Below are positions 1-5,663 of a DNA stretch of 11,376 bases, piece after piece (the first letter of the stretch is position 1; the number at the start of each line of letters is the position of its first letter). The notes under the pieces were generated by a model. It was not told the origin of the DNA. It searched no databases and worked only from the letters and a program-made list of their open reading frames with translations. The position numbers were made by a program, and so were the translations under genes. This stretch comes from Clostridia bacterium. Its GTDB lineage: Bacteria > Bacillota_A > Clostridia > Christensenellales > Aristaeellaceae. The stretch is from positions 1 to 11,376 of the forward strand of contig JAFZQK010000033.1 of NCBI GenBank assembly GCA_017620455.1, written 5' to 3'.

Positions 1-381
1 CAGGCGGGCCTTCTGGGGCTCGATGTGGGCCCACAGACGGGGGGTCTTTTCGGGGCTGATGTAGTCCAGCAGGTTGATCAGGGCGCCGCCGCTGATGATC
101 AGGTCAGCGCTGTTGCCGCCGTCGAACAGATCCGGATACACGTCGCCCGCGAGCTGAATGCTCAGGGTCTGATCCAGGTCGCCGGCCAGGTAGGAGAAGC
201 TGAACTTAACGCCAAACTTTTCCTCGATCAGCTTGTAGATCTTGTTGTCTTCCGTGGGCTGATCGCCGGGATCGCCGCGGAACACGGTCAGGGTGATGGG
301 CTCATTGGCTTCCGCCATCACAGCGGGCACCAGGGAGAGCAGCATCACAGCAACCAACAGGGCAGCCAGGATTTTCTTCAT
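1..381 (-). CDS. ABC transporter extracellular sugar-type solute-binding protein (5' part, runs off window)
   Basis: The first 127 codons are visible and the gene continues past base 1. The ATG at 381-379 follows a strong AAGGAGG ribosome binding site. Residues 1-23 form a Sec signal peptide: a KK pair, a hydrophobic core and a probable cleavage after Val-Met-Ala (21-23). No lipobox cysteine is present, so the protein is probably not a lipoprotein, although many Gram-positive binding proteins are. The mature start (ITLTVFRGDPGDQ, then an IYKLIEEKFGVKF segment and a DVYPDLFDGG segment) is typical of large family-1 solute-binding proteins of the LplA/YtcQ kind, which feed oligosaccharides to two-permease ABC importers. 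Permease genes, if present, lie outside the window. The specific sugar cannot be read. It is separated from the upstream glmM operon by a terminator and about 430 bases, so it is a separate unit. Confidence 0.85.
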   Translation of the reverse strand, partial: MKKILAALLVAVMLLSLVPAVMAEANEPITLTVFRGDPGDQPTEDNKIYKLIEEKFGVKFSFSYLAGDLDQTLSIQLAGDVYPDLFDGGNSADLIISGGALINLLDYISPEKTPRLWAHIEPQKARL

Positions 382-441
382 GGTTTCCTTCCTCCTTCAT
401 TTTTGGGGTTCCTCGAATTGAGCGCATTTGCACTCTGTGGT

Positions 442-470
442 TCTATTTTGTTATTTTTTGTACAGGTCAA
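442..470 (-). promoter_or_regulatory. Weak candidate promoter for the solute-binding protein gene
   Basis: On the minus strand TTGACC (470-465, 5 of 6 to consensus) is followed after 17 bases by AATAGA (447-442, only 3 of 6). Transcription would start near 435, giving a leader of about 55 bases before the ATG at 381. The spacer contains the palindrome TGTACA (459-464). The poor -10 box fits a promoter that needs an activator, but this is a tentative call. Confidence 0.3.
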
Positions 471-636
471 CAATGGAAAAATGGGTATTTTTATCTCATT
501 TCTTTCTCTCTTTCTTCTCATTCCTTTCTTTTCATTTGTCCACCGCAGGAAAAAAGCGGCAAAGCGAAAAGCAGAAACCAAAGTGAGAAAAGCCCTTGTT
601 TTTCAACGTTTCCCAGCCGTCCCGACGCATGCGGCA

Positions 637-652
637 TGTACAATATGGTACA
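637..652. repeat. TGTAC-N6-GTACA inverted repeat, possible operator
   Basis: Perfect 5-base arms TGTAC (637-641) and GTACA (648-652) are separated by six bases. The symmetry and spacing suit a dimeric DNA-binding protein. A further TGTACA palindrome sits at 459-464 inside the candidate promoter of the solute-binding protein gene. The regulator is unknown, and a 10-base dyad can occur by chance. Confidence 0.3.
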
Positions 653-813
653 AAAGCCTGGAAACAACGGATGAGGCGCGATTGCGCACATTTCGCCGAT
701 CCCCCTCAATTTTTTCGTTTTTCAGAGAAAGAACTGAGGGTTTTCCCTTCGTATTCCCGCATTTTTGCTGTTCCTGCGCACGTTCTGCGGCGCGGATCGG
801 CAGTTTTATGCGC

Positions 814-843
814 AAAAAACGCCGTGCGTTACCGTACGGCGTT
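814..843 (-). terminator. Intrinsic terminator after glmM
   Basis: Stem arms 818-828 and 833-843 (AACGCCG at the base, 11 pairs with one wobble position) close a 4-base loop. On the minus strand the stem runs into a six-T run (819-814). It lies 16 bases after the glmM stop codon and closes the nagB-acetyltransferase-glmM operon. Confidence 0.85.
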
Positions 844-859
844 ATTATCTGTGTGACCG

Positions 860-2209
860 TTACTCTGCGATATGTCCCTTGGCGCGGATCACGTCGATGA
901 CGCTGTCCACGTACTTTTCGCAAATCTCGTTGCTTTCGGCCTCCACCATCACGCGGATCACCGGCTCCGTGCCGCTTTCCCGCACCAGGATGCGGCCCGT
1001 ATCCCCCAGCGTATCGGCCACCTTCTTCACCGCCGCCTGTACGTCGGGATCGTTCTGGGCGTCGGGCTTGCTCTTGACCCGGACGTTCTTGAGCACCTGG
1101 GGATAGAACACCACGGGAGCGGCCAGCTCGCTCATGGGCTTTTCCTTGGCCAGCATGACCTCCATCAGCTTCAGGGCGGTCACGATGCCGTCGCCGGTGG
1201 TTTCGTACTTGGAGAAGATGATGTGCCCGCTCTGCTCGCCGCCGATGCGGTTGCCGGTCTGCACCATGTTCTCGTATACGTACTTGTCGCCCACCTTGGT
1301 TTTATCGTATTCGATGCCCACCTTGTCCAGGGCTTTGTAAAGGCCGAAATTGCTCATCACGGTGGTGACCACCTTGTTGTTGAGCAGCTTGCCCCGTTCC
1401 TTCATGTACAGCCCGTAGATATACAGGATGTGATCGCCGGTGACCACATTGCCCTTTTCATCCACGCACAGGCAGCGGTCCGCGTCGCCGTCGAAAGCGA
1501 AGCCGATATCCAGCCGGTTGCCCTCCACGAATTTCTGCAGGTGCTCGATGTGGGTGGAGCCGCAGTCGGTGTTGATATTGTAGCCGTCGGGATGATCGTT
1601 CATCACATAGGTCTTGGCGCCCAGCGCGTCGAACACCGCTTTGGCGATCTGCCAGGAGGCGCCGTTGGCCACGTCCAGGCCCACCTTCACATCCTTGAAG
1701 GAATACTTGGACAGGGAAATCAGGAAGCCGATGTAGCGGTTGCGGCCCGCCACGTAGTCCACGGTCTTGCCGATCTTGTCCCGCTCCGCCAGGGGCACTT
1801 CGCCCTTGCCGTCGATATAGTCCTCGATCTTGAGCAGCACTTCCTCTTCCATCTTTTCCCCGTTGCCGTTGAGCACCTTGATGCCGTTGTCGTAATAGGG
1901 ATTGTGGGAAGCGGAGATCATGATGCCGCAGTCGAAATCGTCCACCCGGGCGATGTAGGCCACGGAGGGCGTGGTGGTGACGTGCATGATGTAAGCGTCC
2001 GCGCCGGAGGCCGTCAGGCCCGTGCACAGGGCGTATTCAAACATATAGGAAGAACGCCGGGTATCTTTTCCGATGACCACCTTCGCCTTGCGGTTCAGCC
2101 GCAGCCCGTAATACCAGCCCAGATACCGGCCGATTTTGATGGCGTGCTCGAAGGTCAGGGTCTTGTTGGCTTCGCCGCGGAAGCCGTCGGTTCCGAAATA
2201 CTTGCCCAT
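860..2209 (-). CDS. glmM: Phosphoglucosamine mutase GlmM
   Basis: Interconverts glucosamine-6-phosphate and glucosamine-1-phosphate in the cytoplasm, the second committed step to UDP-GlcNAc and peptidoglycan. The 449-residue length is normal for the family. All phosphohexomutase signatures are present in order: start FGTDGFRG (5-12), phosphoserine loop ISASHNP (98-104, catalytic Ser101), metal loop DGDADR (240-245), sugar-binding GGEQSGH (323-329) and phosphate-binding RESGTEP (410-416). The GGEQSGH form is what GlmM carries, which argues against phosphomannomutase or phosphoglucomutase. It starts three bases after the stop codon of the acetyltransferase gene, with GAGG just upstream inside that gene's end, so the two are translationally close. 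It is the last gene of the operon, followed by a terminator. Through the shared leader it is expected to come under the GlcN6P ribozyme. Confidence 0.96.
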   Translation of the reverse strand: MGKYFGTDGFRGEANKTLTFEHAIKIGRYLGWYYGLRLNRKAKVVIGKDTRRSSYMFEYALCTGLTASGADAYIMHVTTTPSVAYIARVDDFDCGIMISASHNPYYDNGIKVLNGNGEKMEEEVLLKIEDYIDGKGEVPLAERDKIGKTVDYVAGRNRYIGFLISLSKYSFKDVKVGLDVANGASWQIAKAVFDALGAKTYVMNDHPDGYNINTDCGSTHIEHLQKFVEGNRLDIGFAFDGDADRCLCVDEKGNVVTGDHILYIYGLYMKERGKLLNNKVVTTVMSNFGLYKALDKVGIEYDKTKVGDKYVYENMVQTGNRIGGEQSGHIIFSKYETTGDGIVTALKLMEVMLAKEKPMSELAAPVVFYPQVLKNVRVKSKPDAQNDPDVQAAVKKVADTLGDTGRILVRESGTEPVIRVMVEAESNEICEKYVDSVIDVIRAKGHIAE

Positions 2210-2212
2210 AGA

Positions 2213-2872
2213 TCAGCCTCTTTTCTCCACGATGTCGCCGCTGTTCTTGAAAATGCAGTTTTCAGGCACAACGCCGCGCACGCAGGATGTGGGATATACG
2301 TTGCTGTGGCGGCCGATGACGGTGCCGGGATTCAGGACGCTGTTGCATCCCACTTCCACGTAATCGCCCACCATGGCGCCGAATTTCTTGATGCCGGTTT
2401 CAATGTTCTCGGTGCCGTTGTGCACCACCACCAGCTTTTTGTCGCTTTTGACGTTGGAGGTGATGGAGCCGGCGCCCATGTGGCTGTAATAGCCCAGGAT
2501 GCTGTCGCCCACGTAATTGTAGTGGGGGGTCTGCACGTGATCGAAGAGGATCACGTTTTTCAGCTCGCAGCTGTTGCCCACCACGCAGTCGGCCCCCACC
2601 AGGGCAGAGCCCCGGATGAAGGCGCAGTGGCGCACTTCCGTGTTGGGCCCGATGATGCAGGGGGCGCCCAGATACGCCGAGGGGAACACCTTGGCGGTCT
2701 TGTGCACCCACACATGCTCCGCCCGTTCCTCGTAATCGTCCCCCAGGGCGGGGCCCAGGGAAAGGATCAGGTCCTTGATGCCCTTGAGGGCTTCCCAGGG
2801 ATAGGTGAATTTGCTCAGATAATCCTTGGCCAGGGTATGGTCCAGGTCGTAAAGATCATTGATCGTATACAT
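2213..2872 (-). CDS. Stand-alone left-handed beta-helix acetyltransferase, GlmU C-terminal type
   Basis: A 219-residue protein with a short helical N-terminus (1-50, including PWEAL at 25-29) followed by hexapeptide repeats forming a left-handed beta-helix (about 54-200). It resembles the acetyltransferase half of bifunctional GlmU. The segment PHYNYVGDSILG (116-127) aligns with the GlmU region holding the catalytic histidine (His117 here), and GAGSITSN (133-140) aligns with GlmU GAGTITCN. The nucleotidyltransferase domain of GlmU (about 230 residues) is missing. The likely reaction is acetyl-CoA plus glucosamine-1-phosphate to GlcNAc-1-phosphate, with uridylylation done by another protein. 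Such proteins are often annotated as UDP-GlcNAc pyrophosphorylase, which this domain content does not support. Its ATG overlaps the nagB stop codon by one base (TAATG), and glmM follows after three bases, so coupling is strong. Another sugar-phosphate acceptor remains possible. Confidence 0.8.
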   Translation of the reverse strand: MYTINDLYDLDHTLAKDYLSKFTYPWEALKGIKDLILSLGPALGDDYEERAEHVWVHKTAKVFPSAYLGAPCIIGPNTEVRHCAFIRGSALVGADCVVGNSCELKNVILFDHVQTPHYNYVGDSILGYYSHMGAGSITSNVKSDKKLVVVHNGTENIETGIKKFGAMVGDYVEVGCNSVLNPGTVIGRHSNVYPTSCVRGVVPENCIFKNSGDIVEKRG

Positions 2873-3663
2873 TACAGCCGCTCACCCTTCTCAATGTCCA
2901 GGAAATACTTGTAGGTATCCACGGTCAGTTCGCCGCAGGCCGCCTCGTCGCAGGCGATGATGGCGCCGTTGTGCATCTGCAGCGCGGAGCAGGTCCATTT
3001 ATGGCTCATGCCGCCCTCCACGGTGGCCGCCAGGGCCCGGGCCTTGTTGTGGCCGTTGATGAGGATCAGCACTTCCCGGGAATCCGTCACCGTGCCCACG
3101 CCCACGCTCAGCGCCTGGGACGGCACCTTTTCGGGATCGTTGCCGAAGAAGCGGCTGTTCACGATGCGGGTGTCGGTGGTCAGGTTCCGGATGCCGGTCC
3201 GGGACGCGAGGGAAGTGAAGGGCTCGTTGAAGGCGATGTGCCCGTCCACGCCGATGCCGCCCATGAACAGATCGATGCCGCCGTAGGAGGCGATCTTCTT
3301 TTCATACCGGGCGCACTCGGCCTCCGGATCCTCGGCCATGCCGTTGAGGATGTTGATGTTTTCCGGCTTCATGTCCACCAGATGATCGAAGAAATTGTCG
3401 TGCATGAAGTACCAGTAGCTCTGGTCGTGCTCATGGGGAAGCCCCACGTATTCGTCCATGTTGAAGGTCACCACGTTTTTGAAGCTGACCTCCCCAGCCT
3501 TGTTCATCCGCACCAGCTCCCGATAAACGCCGATGGGGCTGGACCCGGTGGGCAGGCCCAGGATAAACGGCTTTTCCGCCGGCTGGGCGTTGATCTTGGC
3601 CGCGATATAGCGGGCGGCCCACAGGCTCATTTTTTCATAGTTTTCCTGAATGACGACGCGCAT
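2872..3663 (-). CDS. nagB: Glucosamine-6-phosphate deaminase/isomerase NagB (probably used as a GlcN6P synthase here)
   Basis: A 263-residue NagB, full length and close to the E. coli enzyme. LGLPTGSSP (35-43) binds phosphate. FNMDEY (67-72) holds catalytic Asp70. [16 protein letters not shown] (133-148) holds Asp140, His142 and Glu147, equivalent to E. coli Asp72, Asp141, His143 and Glu148. The ATG at 3663 is chosen because AGAAGGGG lies about 10 bases upstream; a TTG at 3687 would extend it by eight unconserved residues and overlap this site. The classical role is GlcN6P plus water to fructose-6-phosphate plus ammonia, in amino-sugar catabolism; the reaction is reversible. No nagA, amino-sugar transporter or GntR-type regulator is nearby. 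Instead the gene heads an operon with acetyltransferase and glmM behind a glmS-type ribozyme, so an anabolic role is inferred. At the E. coli allosteric positions Arg158 and Lys160 it has Gly157 and Arg159, so GlcNAc6P activation may be altered. Confidence 0.94.
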   Translation of the reverse strand: MRVVIQENYEKMSLWAARYIAAKINAQPAEKPFILGLPTGSSPIGVYRELVRMNKAGEVSFKNVVTFNMDEYVGLPHEHDQSYWYFMHDNFFDHLVDMKPENINILNGMAEDPEAECARYEKKIASYGGIDLFMGGIGVDGHIAFNEPFTSLASRTGIRNLTTDTRIVNSRFFGNDPEKVPSQALSVGVGTVTDSREVLILINGHNKARALAATVEGGMSHKWTCSALQMHNGAIIACDEAACGELTVDTYKYFLDIEKGERL

Positions 3664-3701
3664 TAAGAAAACACCCCTTCTATTCAATTGCCGTCAGCGT
3701 C

Positions 3702-3833
3702 GGGAGAACCTCTGTTGCAGTGTCGATTCTGCTTTTTGCTTTCTCCCTTTCGGCGCGCTGAACGCCGTGGCGGCATCCGCCGAATCTTTCGATAAACCGC
3801 CATACCTCGTCGACCGTTCCCGGTCCTGGCGCT
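3702..3833 (-). ncRNA. glmS-type self-cleaving ribozyme/riboswitch in the nagB leader
   Basis: The minus strand matches the glmS ribozyme core in order. Cleavage is expected between A3833 and G3832, followed by GCGCCAGGAC (3832-3823). P1 is GACCG-GGAA-CGGTC (3825-3812), a 5-pair stem with a GNRA loop. Then comes GACGAGG (3811-3805). The P2 pairing UGGCGG (3802-3797) with CCGCCA (3773-3768) encloses UUUAUCGA (3796-3789) and UUCGGCGGAUG (3784-3774). P3 is CGGCG (3767-3763) with CGCCG (3755-3751). P4 is GGGAGAA (3747-3741) with UUCUCCC (3708-3702), containing a small GCAG/CUGC hairpin (3731-3716). The single-stranded blocks equal the family consensus, while stem bases differ from the Bacillus versions yet still pair. 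In the known family GlcN6P acts as coenzyme for cleavage, and the 5'-hydroxyl product is degraded. The nagB ATG lies 39 bases downstream. Placement before nagB rather than glmS is the odd point. Confidence 0.93.
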
Positions 3834-3873
3834 AACAGCCTTCCTGCTTTCCTCCTTTACCGGGAAAGCTGTT
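3834..3873 (-). other. Leader hairpin directly upstream of the ribozyme cleavage site
   Basis: On the minus strand AACAGC (3873-3868) can pair with GCUGUU (3839-3834), and inside it UUUCC (3867-3863) with GGAAA (3852-3848). The outer stem ends at 3834, so the cleaved A3833 follows it directly. It is not part of the catalytic core. It may stabilise or insulate the 5' fragment or hold the strand for cleavage. A competing GC-extended inner pairing is also possible. Confidence 0.45.
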
Positions 3874-3910
3874 TTATCCATGAGCCCGGCAAACCGCGCT
3901 CATTTCAATT

Positions 3911-3939
3911 ATTATACATGATTCAGGGGGCATTGTCAA
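3911..3939 (-). promoter_or_regulatory. Perfect consensus sigma-A promoter for the nagB operon
   Basis: TTGACA (3939-3934), exactly 17 bases, then TATAAT (3916-3911) on the minus strand, with no mismatch. Transcription should start near 3904, giving a leader of about 70 bases before the ribozyme cleavage site. The -35 box directly abuts the stop codon of the upstream M23-type gene. An always-strong promoter fits control exercised at the RNA level by the ribozyme. Confidence 0.9.
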
Positions 3940-4491
3940 TCAATTGTCCGCAAAGCCCACGGGCTCTTCCTGTTTTGTCAGGCGGACGCACACGTGCCCC
4001 GCGCCCTCATACGGCACCGCCGACCCCGCCGTGCCCACCGTCTGCCCCGCCCGGACCGCCTGCCCGGGGCGCAAAGGCGTTTCCCGGAGGCCCCGGTACT
4101 CGGAGACGTATCCGTTGCCGTGATCGATGCGCAGAAACGGCGCGACCGCCGCCACGGTGCCGTCCCCCACGGCGTAAACCCCGTCTCCCTCCTCCGCCGC
4201 AAAATCCACCCCCGGATGGACCTGCCACACGCCCACCGCCGGAAAGAACACCGGCGCCGTGCTGAAGGGGCGCAGCACTTCCCCGGCGCAGGGCCGCAGG
4301 GGACGGAACGCAGCCGGCGGGGCCGTAACGTCCGTCAGGCGCTGAGCCGTATCGTGCAGCGCTTCCGCGTCCCGGGTGCTCAGGGCGCGGGTCCACAGCC
4401 CGGACAGCAGGATCACCGCGGCGCACAGGGCCGCCAGCAGATAGTGGCCCCATTTTTCCAGAAATCTGCCCAGCTTCCCCAGCATATGCAT
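3940..4491 (-). CDS. Membrane-anchored M23/LytM-like protein, SpoIIQ-type
   Basis: 183 residues: a short cytoplasmic N-terminus, one membrane segment (about 17-33, rich in Leu, Ala and Val), a linker, then an extracytoplasmic LytM/M23 fold (about 85-172). The fold is supported by HPGVDFAAEEGDGVYAVGDG (92-111), IDHGNGYVSEY (122-132) and the lipoyl-like PGQAVRAGQTVG turn (142-153). M23 zinc ligands His92 and Asp96 and the His124 equivalent are present. The final HxH motif reads His166-Val-Cys168, so the last zinc ligand is Cys or is lost. The layout resembles SpoIIQ-type forespore proteins, which are often non-catalytic and serve as a channel or engulfment partner; SpoIIQ itself is longer. GGAGG lies 5 bases before the first ATG, and a second ATG at 4485 is an alternative start. 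No terminator follows; the nagB promoter begins at its stop codon. Confidence 0.75.
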   Translation of the reverse strand: MHMLGKLGRFLEKWGHYLLAALCAAVILLSGLWTRALSTRDAEALHDTAQRLTDVTAPPAAFRPLRPCAGEVLRPFSTAPVFFPAVGVWQVHPGVDFAAEEGDGVYAVGDGTVAAVAPFLRIDHGNGYVSEYRGLRETPLRPGQAVRAGQTVGTAGSAVPYEGAGHVCVRLTKQEEPVGFADN

Positions 4492-4559
4492 CCCCCCCTC
4501 CCCCGTTTATTGTATCCGCGGCGTCGGGGGTTATTCTCTCCTTCCTCCTGAGCGTATGC

Positions 4560-4585
4560 AAAAGCGGCGCTCAGAAGAGCGCCGC
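4560..4585 (-). terminator. Intrinsic terminator after the kdu operon
   Basis: Perfect 9-pair stem GCGGCGCTC (4564-4572) with GAGCGCCGC (4577-4585) and loop AGAA. On the minus strand it runs into TTTT (4563-4560). It lies 20 bases after the dehydrogenase stop codon. Confidence 0.85.
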
Positions 4586-4605
4586 CGTTTGATTCATCCG
4601 GCCGT

Positions 4606-5403
4606 TCAGGGCTGCTTGCCGATATAAGCCAGGATGCCGCCGTCCACGTACAGGATATGCCCGTTGACGAAGTTGGAGGCGTCGGAGGCCAGGAACACCG
4701 CCGGGCCCTGCAAATCCTCGGGGCTGCCCCAGCGGGCCGCGGGGGTCTTGGCGATGATGAACTGGTCGAAGGGGTGCCGGCTGCCGTCGGGCTGCCGTTC
4801 CCGGAGGGGCGCGGTCTGGGGCGTGGCGATATAGCCCGGGCCGATGCCGTTGCACTGGATATTGTATTCCCCGTATTCGGAGCAGATGTTCCGGGTGAGC
4901 ATCTTGAGGCCGCCCTTGGCCGCCGCGTAGGCACTGACGGTCTCCCGCCCCAGCTCGCTCATCATGGAGCAGATGTTGATGATCTTGCCGTGCCCCCGTT
5001 TGATCATGCCGGGGATCACCGCTTTGGCGCAGATGAAGGGCGCGTTCAGGTCCACGTCCACGACCTTGCGGAAATCCGCGGCGCTCATTTCGATCATGGG
5101 GATGCGGCGGATGATGCCGGCGTTGTTCACCAGGATGTCGATGCCGCTCCCTTCGCTTTCGATTTTTTTCACCAGCTCCTGCACGGCGGCTTCATCCGTC
5201 ACGTCGCAGACGTAGCCGCGGGCCGCGATGCCCTTTTCCGCGTACGCGGCCAGGCCCCTGTCCACCAGCTCCTGATTGATATCGTTGAACACGATGGCGG
5301 CCCCCGCCGCCGCGTAGGCCTCCGCGATGGCGAAGCCGATGCCGTAGCTGGCGCCGGTGATCCAGGCGGTCTTTCCTTTCAGGCTGAACGCGTTCATATC
5401 CAT
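4606..5403 (-). CDS. kduD: SDR-family dehydrogenase, KduD / gluconate 5-dehydrogenase type
   Basis: A 265-residue classical short-chain dehydrogenase: cofactor loop TGASYGIG (16-23), Asp41 after the second strand, CDVTD (66-70), NNAG (93-96) and the catalytic set Asn120, Ser146, Tyr159, Lys163. The C-terminal half carries the inserted QPDGSRHPFDQFI stretch (204-216) and the ending YVDGG (252-256), seen in proteins annotated as gluconate 5-dehydrogenase in Firmicutes and Bacteroidetes. Being two genes after kduI, the likely reaction is NAD(H)-dependent conversion of 2,5-diketo-3-deoxygluconate to 2-keto-3-deoxygluconate, the KduD step of unsaturated uronate breakdown. The ATG at 5403 has AAAGGAGG 9-10 bases upstream; an upstream ATG at 5448 would overlap the previous gene and override this site. 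The gene ends at a strong terminator. Gluconate 5-dehydrogenase activity is the main alternative. Confidence 0.82.
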   Translation of the reverse strand: MDMNAFSLKGKTAWITGASYGIGFAIAEAYAAAGAAIVFNDINQELVDRGLAAYAEKGIAARGYVCDVTDEAAVQELVKKIESEGSGIDILVNNAGIIRRIPMIEMSAADFRKVVDVDLNAPFICAKAVIPGMIKRGHGKIINICSMMSELGRETVSAYAAAKGGLKMLTRNICSEYGEYNIQCNGIGPGYIATPQTAPLRERQPDGSRHPFDQFIIAKTPAARWGSPEDLQGPAVFLASDASNFVNGHILYVDGGILAYIGKQP

Positions 5404-5444
5404 GATTTGCTTCCTCCTTTGCTTGACGGGATCTTCTCCCCCGG

Positions 5445-5630
5445 TCACGCCTGGGTTTCCCGGTAAAATACGCCGATCATGGCGCCCACGCCGTCCCCCG
5501 GCGTGGTGATCTGCTGCAGCGTCCAGCCTTCCGCCACGTACCGGTTGATGATGCCCTCCGCCTGCTCCAGATCCTTTTCCCGGCTGAGCTTGATTCCTTT
5601 GTTCAGGTAAACCAGCTTATACTCGATCAT
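5445..5630 (-). CDS. Small DUF4177-family protein
   Basis: A 61-residue soluble protein with no signal or membrane segment. The pattern is a first strand (MIEYKLVYL), a helix rich in charged residues ending in INRYVAEGWTL (28-38), then two strands near the C-terminus. The EGW motif after the helix and the small beta-alpha-beta-beta layout are typical of DUF4177, whose role is unknown. GGAGG lies 7 bases before the ATG. It sits between kduI (33 bases upstream) and the kduD-like gene (41 bases to its start), so it is co-transcribed with uronate catabolism genes. A regulatory or accessory role in that pathway is only a guess. Confidence 0.75.
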   Translation of the reverse strand: MIEYKLVYLNKGIKLSREKDLEQAEGIINRYVAEGWTLQQITTPGDGVGAMIGVFYRETQA

Positions 5631-5663
5631 GCTTTTTCCTCCCGTGCGGCGTGCCGCGCCGTT

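Larger units (their letters stand above)
382..813. other. AT-rich intergenic region between glmM terminator and solute-binding protein gene
   Basis: About 430 bases with no convincing gene on either strand. Base composition is clearly more AT-rich than the flanking genes. It holds a polypyrimidine tract on the plus strand (about 493-537, purine-rich on the transcribed minus strand), a TGTAC dyad (637-652), an imperfect hairpin with CCCTCA/TGAGGG arms (about 713-740) and the weak promoter near 442-470. Short open frames here have no good start signals and unlikely protein composition. Confidence 0.5.

Noticed and set aside
382..813. Riboswitch or c-di-GMP aptamer upstream of the solute-binding protein gene
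   Set aside because: None of the conserved aptamer blocks I know was recognised on the transcribed strand.
872..2914. 680-residue open frame on the plus strand opposite glmM and the acetyltransferase
   Set aside because: Antisense shadow of GC-rich genes; His/Val/Ala/Gly-heavy composition, no ribosome binding site, and the opposite strand has recognisable families.
3664..3687. N-terminal extension of nagB from a TTG at 3687
   Set aside because: It would include the AGAAGGGG ribosome binding site of the ATG at 3663 and adds residues not found in NagB proteins.
3664..3881. Possible small protein genes on either strand over the nagB leader (for example a 65-residue frame at 3684-3881 minus)
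   Set aside because: The region is explained by the ribozyme. The frame is extremely Arg/Lys-rich, and its ATG lacks a ribosome binding site.
4492..4559. Sporulation-type (sigma-E or sigma-F) promoter before the M23-type gene
   Set aside because: GATACAAT looks like a sigma-E -10 box, but no convincing -35 element is found at the right distance.
4007..4561. Alternative minus-strand frame starting at 4561 over the M23-type gene
   Set aside because: Gly/Arg-rich shadow frame; the 3940-4491 frame has a membrane segment and LytM motifs.
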